A DNA stretch of 64,000 nt. It comes from Eublepharis macularius (taxonomy: Eukaryota > Chordata > Lepidosauria > Squamata > Eublepharidae). The notes beneath the pieces are model-generated. The model was not told the DNA's origin. It did no database searches and saw nothing but the letters and a program-made list of their open reading frames with translations. The stretch's first letter is position 1. Every line of letters starts with the position of its first letter. Below are positions 63,690-64,000 of the stretch, in pieces. Position numbers and translations under genes: made by a program. The DNA lies in assembly GCF_028583425.1 (NCBI RefSeq), contig NC_072801.1:23952001-24016000 (forward strand). The letters run 5' to 3'.

Positions 63690-63920
63690 TGTTTAGGACC
63701 AATGTGGAGTGGTAGTTAGAGGCTTGGACTAGGATCTGGGAGACCCAGGTCTGAATCTCCACTCTGCCATGGAAGCTAGCTGAGAGATCTTCTTGGGCCA
63801 GTCACACCCTCTCAGCCTAACCTACCTCATAGGGTTGTTGTAATGGTAAAAGGGAGGAGGGAGGGAATGATGTTATAAGCCCATTTGGGAGAAAAGTGGG
63901 TTATAGGAACTTAAATTAAT
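63690..63920 (+). repeat. tRNA-derived SINE (kinesin intron)
   Basis: GGACTAGGATCTGGGAGACC, CCAGGTCTGAATCTCCACTC, CATAGGGTTGTTGTAATGG. Confidence 0.75.
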
Positions 63921-64000
63921 AAGTGGCCTGGTTCTGGCCCCCAATTTATGATTCAGGATTTAACTCTTAAAATGAGCTTCCATTTCTCTCTTCCACCTCT

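Overview
The window looks like squamate reptile (lizard-type) nuclear DNA. Genes are sparse with long introns. tRNA-derived and 5S-rRNA-derived SINEs, short palindromic DNA-transposon derivatives and CR1/L1-like LINE tails fill most of the rest. The squamate assignment is inference from this repeat mix; the species cannot be named from the sequence.

Two host genes are supported, both on the minus strand in the order KIF19-type kinesin then CHST12. The kinesin enters from beyond position 64000. Its first visible exon (63251-63387) begins inside the ATP-binding P-loop, and 13 exons chain in phase with GT-AG junctions down to a stop at 47057. They encode most of the motor domain, the neck, a coiled-coil region and a basic tail. 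Several exons are short (49168-49273, 50021-50157, 51636-51757, 59557-59679, 62093-62218) and were found by reading splice sites and phase. CHST12 (chondroitin 4-sulfotransferase 2) has its whole protein in one exon (28440-29684, 414 codons). Its promoter is probably the CpG island at about 39.25-40.15 kb, which carries a good minus-strand splice donor at 39703/39704, implying a roughly 10 kb first intron.

Region by region: 1-8.2 kb is gene-free repeat mosaic. 8.49-11.8 kb is a broken, old, minus-strand Ty3/Gypsy fossil with a 3' LTR, itself invaded by a 416-bp hAT-type element. 12-13.1 kb is a palindromic element split by a solo LTR. 13-28 kb is repeat mosaic with a small CpG-rich spot near 23.85-24.41 kb. 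28.4-40.1 kb is CHST12. 40.2-47.0 kb is the intergenic spacer. 47.06 kb to the end is the kinesin, whose introns carry a 248-bp tetranucleotide array and an 871-bp terminal-inverted-repeat element.

The two genes have no known shared pathway: one is a Golgi sulfotransferase, the other a ciliary microtubule motor. Their adjacency is the main point of interest. From memory, human CHST12 lies in the LFNG/TTYH3 region of 7p22 and human KIF19 near TTYH2/RFNG on 17q25. These regions look like whole-genome-duplication partners, so the kinesin here could be a KIF19 paralogue that mammals lost. No convincingly new type of molecular system was found; the most unusual structures are nested transposons with clean target-site duplications and long near-perfect hairpins.
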